Positions 7,570-10,666 of a stretch of 10,666 nt of DNA are shown here, piece by piece. Every line of letters starts with the position of its first letter. Positions within the stretch are counted from its first letter, which is position 1. A program made the translations under genes and the position numbers. The notes beneath the pieces were generated by a model. It saw nothing but the letters and a program-made list of their open reading frames with translations. It was not told the origin of the DNA and ran no database searches. The DNA is from JBBDWK01 sp040902885 (GTDB lineage: Bacteria > Acidobacteriota > Terriglobia > Bryobacterales > Bryobacteraceae), in assembly GCA_040902885.1 (NCBI GenBank), contig JBBDWK010000112.1, positions 1 through 10,666 on the forward strand, given 5' to 3'.

Positions 7570-9240
7570 TCAGCGAATCTGGGCCAAACCGGCGTAGATG
7601 GTCTTCGCTTTGGCGATGTGGCCCAGCGCTTCGGCTTTGTTCTCCGGCGTTGGAAAGTTTGCCCTGGCTTCCGCCCAGCGCTCGAGATAGCCGAGCTGCT
7701 CCAGGAGAATTTTGGCGGAAGCGGCCGCGGGAGCGGGACGTCCCGGCATATCCAGGTAGACCGGCGAGGTGTGGGCGAAGACCGGCATCCGCCACCATGT
7801 CGCGCCATACGGCAGCATCTTCGGGCCGTGGGCGCGCGCTGCGATCCAGCCGCCCCGGTCGACTTCGATGGCTTGGTCTATCGTCGCTTCGTGGTATTTT
7901 CCGGCCGGCTTGGCATGGGCGACGACCTTTCCGTTTACAACAATTTCGAGCACCTCGTAAGGCTCAAGCGAGCGGGCGCGCGCCTTAACTTCAAGCTTCG
8001 TGGAGCCGGGCGCAAGGTTGAGCTTATCGCCTGCCTCCTTGCCGTTCACCGTGAACTCCAGCAATGGATAGGTGCTGATGAAAGTCCGGCCCCGGCGGAT
8101 GCCTTCGATCCAGGAGTCGTAGCTCAGCGGCCCTTCCGTTTTCACATAGGTGCGCGCGCTGCCCATGGGAGGATTGAGACCCATTTTGTCGGACCCGGAA
8201 GAGGCCGCCAGCCGGAATCCGCAGTTGAGATAGTGGTAGTACATCTCGATGGGCGGCGTCGAGTAGGCCGAGGGGCCGTGCATCTTGTAGATGTCCACAA
8301 GAATCGGATGGTGCTCGAAGGGGTCCCCGGTGGTGAGGATGTCGAGAGAGTCGATGCGGCCGAGAGCGATATCTAGCGGCGCTTCCATGGAAGGGTAGGG
8401 CCAGTGAGCCCAGGTCACCAGCGCGCCCTGTTCGTGCGCGTCGTCCGCGGCGTGCAGCATCAGCGGCCAGTCGAAGCCTCCTACGCCGGATTCCCGCAGT
8501 CCGCCCGTTGAAACCGGCCAGACGATGGATTTCAGGTTCTGAAAAATCAGGTGCGCGAGAAGGCCGTGCCGGAACTCCTCGCCTACCTTGACGAAGTGTT
8601 CCGCGTCCGAGACCGATGCCATCCGGCCGGTGAAGTGCTCCACATTCTGGAAGTGGCCGTCGCCCGGCCGTCCCGTCTTGTAGCCGCTCTTCAGCAGAAG
8701 AAGGCTGCAAACCCGCAGTCCTTCGCACTCCATCTCGTAGCGCACGCCGGAGAGGTCCGGGAAGTGCATGTGCGTGTCGCCCGGATACCAGCCGGCGGCT
8801 TCGAAGTTCGCGAACTTGCGAAGCGGAATCGCGACGGTTTGGTTGGGCGCCAGGGTGACGGCGACTTCCTGGTGAACGATGTCGTATTCGAGGCCTTTCC
8901 GGGCCTGAATCGTGTAGCGGCCGGGAGGCAGATCAATCCGCGCACCGTCGTAAACGAGGGCGTGCATTTCCAGCGGACTTTGCTCGCCATCGCCGAGAAT
9001 CAGATCCCCGGCGGAACGGCGCGTGCGGTCCGGAGCGGGCAAGTGGCCCAACGGCGCGAAGTACTCGCCGGCGGCGTTGGTCACGCGGATTCGGGCGCCG
9101 GTCGGCTTTCCGCCCTCCTTCTGGATGGAGAGCGTTACGCGCGCGTGGCCGGGGAAGGGTTGCCGCGTGGGAAGATCCGCGAAGAGAGCGGCCAACCCGA
9201 GCAGCGCCGCGAATGGCATCGCTAAAAACAGTCGTCTCAC
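7570..9240 (-). CDS. Secreted CehA/McbA-type PHP-domain metallohydrolase
   Basis: This 556-aa protein is probably an exported metal-dependent hydrolase of the PHP fold; CehA and McbA act on carbamate and amide bonds, but the substrate here is unknown. Residues 1 to about 20 are a signal peptide (MRRLFLAMPFAALLGLAALF). Residues about 30-145 look like an Ig-like beta domain ending PPGRYTIQARKG. The PHP core follows: GDTHMHF with H157 and H159, GEEFRHGLLAHL with E221/E222 and H230, TWAHWPYP with H279, and SSGSDKMG with D351. These are the expected metal ligands. The last motif has Lys where many PHP proteins have SDxH. Residues about 395-480 form another beta-rich region (FTVNGKEAGD, EIVVNGKVVAHA). 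The tail resembles a helical region. The GTG start at 9240 is supported by GAGGTGA (9251-9245) four bases upstream. It is the second gene after the sialidase, with 9 bp between them. It converges on glgC with 9 bp between stop codons. Confidence 0.85.
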   Translation of the reverse strand: MRRLFLAMPFAALLGLAALFADLPTRQPFPGHARVTLSIQKEGGKPTGARIRVTNAAGEYFAPLGHLPAPDRTRRSAGDLILGDGEQSPLEMHALVYDGARIDLPPGRYTIQARKGLEYDIVHQEVAVTLAPNQTVAIPLRKFANFEAAGWYPGDTHMHFPDLSGVRYEMECEGLRVCSLLLLKSGYKTGRPGDGHFQNVEHFTGRMASVSDAEHFVKVGEEFRHGLLAHLIFQNLKSIVWPVSTGGLRESGVGGFDWPLMLHAADDAHEQGALVTWAHWPYPSMEAPLDIALGRIDSLDILTTGDPFEHHPILVDIYKMHGPSAYSTPPIEMYYHYLNCGFRLAASSGSDKMGLNPPMGSARTYVKTEGPLSYDSWIEGIRRGRTFISTYPLLEFTVNGKEAGDKLNLAPGSTKLEVKARARSLEPYEVLEIVVNGKVVAHAKPAGKYHEATIDQAIEVDRGGWIAARAHGPKMLPYGATWWRMPVFAHTSPVYLDMPGRPAPAAASAKILLEQLGYLERWAEARANFPTPENKAEALGHIAKAKTIYAGLAQIR

Positions 9241-9244
9241 CGCA

Positions 9245-9251
9245 TCACCTC
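9245..9251 (-). promoter_or_regulatory. Shine-Dalgarno of the metallohydrolase, overlapping the sialidase stop
   Basis: On the minus strand GAGGTGA is followed by TGCG and the GTG start at 9240. The TGA stop of the sialidase occupies 9252-9250, so two of its bases form the first two bases of this site. A ribosome ending the sialidase would sit on the next initiation site, so translation of the two genes is probably coupled. This strong site is what decides the GTG start over the ATG at 9219. Confidence 0.7.
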
Positions 9252-10377
9252 ATGCAATTGAATCCCGCCCTTCCGTCAGCCACTCCAGATTGAAATTCGT
9301 GAACCGGATCGTCTCGTAAGGGTTCGCGGCGCCGCGTTCATAAAGGCAACCTACAGTCCGGTCCCGCAGTACGGCAAGCGAAGAGTAGGCTGCCGGGCCT
9401 CCGTGCAGCAGCCTCGAAACCGGCCATGTGGCGCCTTCATCATAGCTGAGGCGCACGGTGAGATTCGCGCGTTCGGCGCCGGCTGGGTTGGAGAAGAGCA
9501 GGCGGTTCCGGTTCGCCCGTACTCCACGGAGCGTATAACGGATCAGGCTTGCCTGACAGACGGGCTCAATCAGTGCTTCGTCGAGCGTGACCCCCGTCCA
9601 GGTCAGGCCGCCATCCTTACTGATGGCCACCGCGCGCCGATTCCTGCCGTGGTAGCTCCGCATATTCATCATTACTGAGCCGTCGGCAAGCTCTACTGCC
9701 GCGCATTCGTTGGTGTGCTCGCCGAGAACGCCGCCGATCCTCCACGATTTGCCACCGTCATCGCTGTGGATGGTGTGGGAGTGCCGCGCACCTGAGCCAC
9801 GGCGGTTGTGGTCGCAGGGTATCAGCAAGCGGCCTGTGGAGAGCTGGATGCCGTTGCCGGGGCCGGTCGCGTACCACGTCCAGTCCGGATGTTTGGTCGA
9901 GCTGGTGATCTCGACCGCCTTTGCCCAGGTCTTTCCGTCGTCCTTGCTATGGGAAAGCCAGACCGTTCGCGTGCCGTCGGTCTCGTTGGCGCGGTTGCGA
10001 TTTTCCCCGTACCGGCCGGGATTCTTTGTCAGAGGAAGCCAGATCGCTCCCGTCCGGCGATCCTGGGCAGGGCAGGGATTGCCAATGGTATCCTCGCCGT
10101 GGTCTTCGATCACGCTGGCTCTCGACCAGGTTCTTCCATTGTCGAAACTGCGCTTGAGCAGGAGATCGATGTTGCCCGTATCGGAGCGGGAGTTCTTGCG
10201 GCCCTCGCAAAACGCGAGCAGCGTACTCCTTCGCGTGGTGAAAAGCGCGGGAATGCGATAAGAATGATAGCCGTCCTCGCCGCTCCTGTAGACTTCCACC
10301 TCCGTGAGGCGGGGTTCGGCGGCGTGCGAGGCGACGACCGAAGTGCCGAGCAGAAGAGACCGGCGCGTGATTTTCAT
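9250..10377 (-). CDS. Tat-exported sialidase-family (GH33-like) glycoside hydrolase
   Basis: This 375-aa protein should cleave terminal sialic or related nonulosonic acids outside the cytoplasm. The N-terminus MKITRRSLLLGTSVVASHAA has a twin-arginine pair (R5, R6), so Tat export is likely. The RIP motif YRIP (R41) opens the six-bladed propeller. CEGRKNSRSDTGNIDL supplies R60, D66 (probable acid/base) and D71. Five Asp boxes are visible at residues 77-84 (SFDNGRTW), 144-151 (SKDDGKTW), 205-212 (SDDGGKSW), 253-260 (SKDGGLTW) and 311-318 (SYDEGATW). NECAAVEL (E224) and NMRS (R240) fit the catalytic Glu and second Arg; R303 or R309 would be the third Arg. AAYSS (Y331) with CLYERG (E347) fits the nucleophile region. 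The residue roles are inferred from the family pattern. The ATG start has GGAGG (10388-10384) six bases upstream. It is first in a two-gene operon with the metallohydrolase. No sialic acid catabolism gene is nearby, so the true sugar is open. Confidence 0.92.
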   Translation of the reverse strand: MKITRRSLLLGTSVVASHAAEPRLTEVEVYRSGEDGYHSYRIPALFTTRRSTLLAFCEGRKNSRSDTGNIDLLLKRSFDNGRTWSRASVIEDHGEDTIGNPCPAQDRRTGAIWLPLTKNPGRYGENRNRANETDGTRTVWLSHSKDDGKTWAKAVEITSSTKHPDWTWYATGPGNGIQLSTGRLLIPCDHNRRGSGARHSHTIHSDDGGKSWRIGGVLGEHTNECAAVELADGSVMMNMRSYHGRNRRAVAISKDGGLTWTGVTLDEALIEPVCQASLIRYTLRGVRANRNRLLFSNPAGAERANLTVRLSYDEGATWPVSRLLHGGPAAYSSLAVLRDRTVGCLYERGAANPYETIRFTNFNLEWLTEGRDSIA

Positions 10378-10392
10378 GGCTGGCCTCCACGG

Positions 10393-10421
10393 GTCTTTTT
10401 GTTGCCTGTACGAAAAAAGAC
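10393..10421. repeat. Inverted repeat upstream of the sialidase
   Basis: GTCTTTTT (10393-10400) and AAAAAGAC (10414-10421) are perfect 8-bp complementary arms separated by 13 bp. The element lies between the sialidase ribosome-binding site (10384-10388) and the rightward -35 box at 10422. In the leftward transcript it could form a weak hairpin in the 5' leader; as DNA it could be an operator. The stem is AT-rich with only two G-C pairs, so stability is modest. Confidence 0.4.
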
Positions 10422-10450
10422 TTGCATACCGCTTTTGGGGTTGGTATTCT
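10422..10450 (+). promoter_or_regulatory. Rightward promoter-like element, copy 1
   Basis: TTGCAT (10422-10427) is followed after 17 bp by TATTCT (10445-10450). The -10 lies inside the 12-base word TTGGTATTCTGG (10441-10452), which is repeated exactly at 10530-10541. It points away from the sialidase, towards whatever gene lies beyond the right edge. The predicted start is near 10457. I saw no equally good leftward promoter for the sialidase; a TTGACC at 10456-10451 on the minus strand has no -10 at acceptable distance. Confidence 0.5.
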
Positions 10451-10510
10451 GGTCAAGTTCGCCAGAAGATTGGACAGCAGGGTGCAGCCGGTACGCGGGG
10501 CTGCGGGCAG

Positions 10511-10539
10511 TTGCGTAAAGTTGGCTGCTTTGGTATTCT
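10511..10539 (+). promoter_or_regulatory. Rightward promoter-like element, copy 2
   Basis: TTGCGT (10511-10516), 17 bp, then TATTCT (10534-10539). Both hexamers lie exactly 89 bp downstream of those in copy 1, and both -10 boxes are embedded in TTGGTATTCTGG, while most of the spacer and the flanks differ. The predicted start is near 10546, giving a leader of about 110 nt if the ATG at 10656 is used. Confidence 0.5.
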
Positions 10540-10611
10540 GGCAACACTGGTTAGGATGGTAACAAAACCTGGGACGAGCCATCGTTCGGGGCGGAATACG
10601 ACCTTCCTTTG

Positions 10612-10641
10612 GTTCTTTTTGAACACTTGAACACTTTCAAG
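10612..10641. promoter_or_regulatory. Cluster of GAAC words and a palindrome, possible operator
   Basis: GTTC (10612-10615), five T residues and GAAC (10621-10624) form one inverted repeat. TTGAACAC then occurs twice in tandem (10619-10634). CTTGAA (10626-10631) and TTCAAG (10636-10641) form a perfect 6-bp inverted repeat with a 4-bp centre. The cluster sits downstream of both rightward promoter-like elements and just before the possible start codon, where a bound repressor would block transcript elongation or initiation. The regulator is unknown. Confidence 0.3.
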
Positions 10642-10655
10642 CCGGCCTGGAGGGG

Positions 10656-10666
10656 ATGCGGGAGCA
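10656..10666 (+). CDS. Possible start of a divergent gene, cut by the window edge
   Basis: ATG at 10656 follows GGAGGGG (10649-10655) and opens M-R-E before the sequence ends. The Shine-Dalgarno is unusually close (GGAGG ends 2 bases before the ATG), so the true start may be a little further right. The rightward promoter-like elements upstream support a gene here, but with under four codons visible nothing can be said about its product. Confidence 0.2.

Noticed and set aside
7618..8376. Plus-strand open frames opposite the metallohydrolase (also 8551-9225)
   Set aside because: They lie wholly antisense to a gene with a complete PHP metal-ligand set. No domain is recognisable and no operon context supports them.
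10426..10456. Leftward promoter for the sialidase from TTGACC (10456-10451) and TATGCA (10428-10423)
   Set aside because: The spacing would be 22 bp, too long for a sigma70 promoter, and no alternative -10 at 16-19 bp is convincing.
9808..10630. Plus-strand open frames opposite the sialidase and into the intergenic region (9808-10518 and 10304-10630)
   Set aside because: They overlap a well-supported sialidase on the other strand and run through the promoter-like elements. The translations look random, with no ribosome site seen.

Overview
The window is a gene-dense, GC-rich stretch of bacterial chromosome. I infer Acidobacteriota, most likely the Bryobacterales/Solibacter group. The reasons are the very large Oar-type TonB-dependent receptor with an N-terminal carboxypeptidase-regulatory-like domain, the adjacent TPR and ASPIC/UnbV propeller genes, and secreted PHP-type and sialidase-type hydrolases. 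All of these are commonly expanded in that phylum. There is no 16S or other marker here, so the placement is inference.

Layout. (1) Positions 1-6231, + strand: a probable three-gene operon. A sigma70-like promoter (17-45) precedes a 1135-aa outer-membrane TonB-dependent receptor (89-3496). After 15 bp comes a 358-aa secreted TPR protein (3512-4588), which overlaps by 4 bp (ATGA) a 548-aa secreted seven-repeat FG-GAP/ASPIC-UnbV (CRTAC1-type) propeller (4585-6231). Together they look like an outer-membrane gate plus two exported binding or scaffold proteins; the ligand is unknown. (2) Positions 6232-7560, + strand: glucose-1-phosphate adenylyltransferase (glgC), the committed step of glycogen synthesis, with its own possible promoter. 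(3) Positions 7570-10377, - strand: a probable two-gene operon, convergent with glgC and separated from it by only 9 bp. A Tat-exported sialidase-family (GH33-like) protein (9250-10377) is transcribed first. A secreted CehA/McbA-type PHP-domain metallohydrolase (7570-9240) follows; it starts at GTG, and its Shine-Dalgarno contains the sialidase stop codon. (4) Positions 10378-10666: a 289-bp regulatory region. It holds a duplicated rightward promoter-like element, two inverted repeats and possibly the first codons of a divergent gene cut by the window edge.

Most notable observations. The start codon and entire signal peptide of the TPR gene lie inside an imperfect inverted repeat that resembles a family of dispersed intergenic repeats, and the repeat ends exactly at the predicted signal-peptidase boundary. 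Three promoter-like elements share a TTG-type -35, exactly 17 bp and a TATTCT -10; two of them are an 89-bp-spaced tandem pair. I found no CRISPR array, tRNA, rRNA, transposase or phage gene. The long open frames antisense to the genes listed here look like GC-composition shadows.
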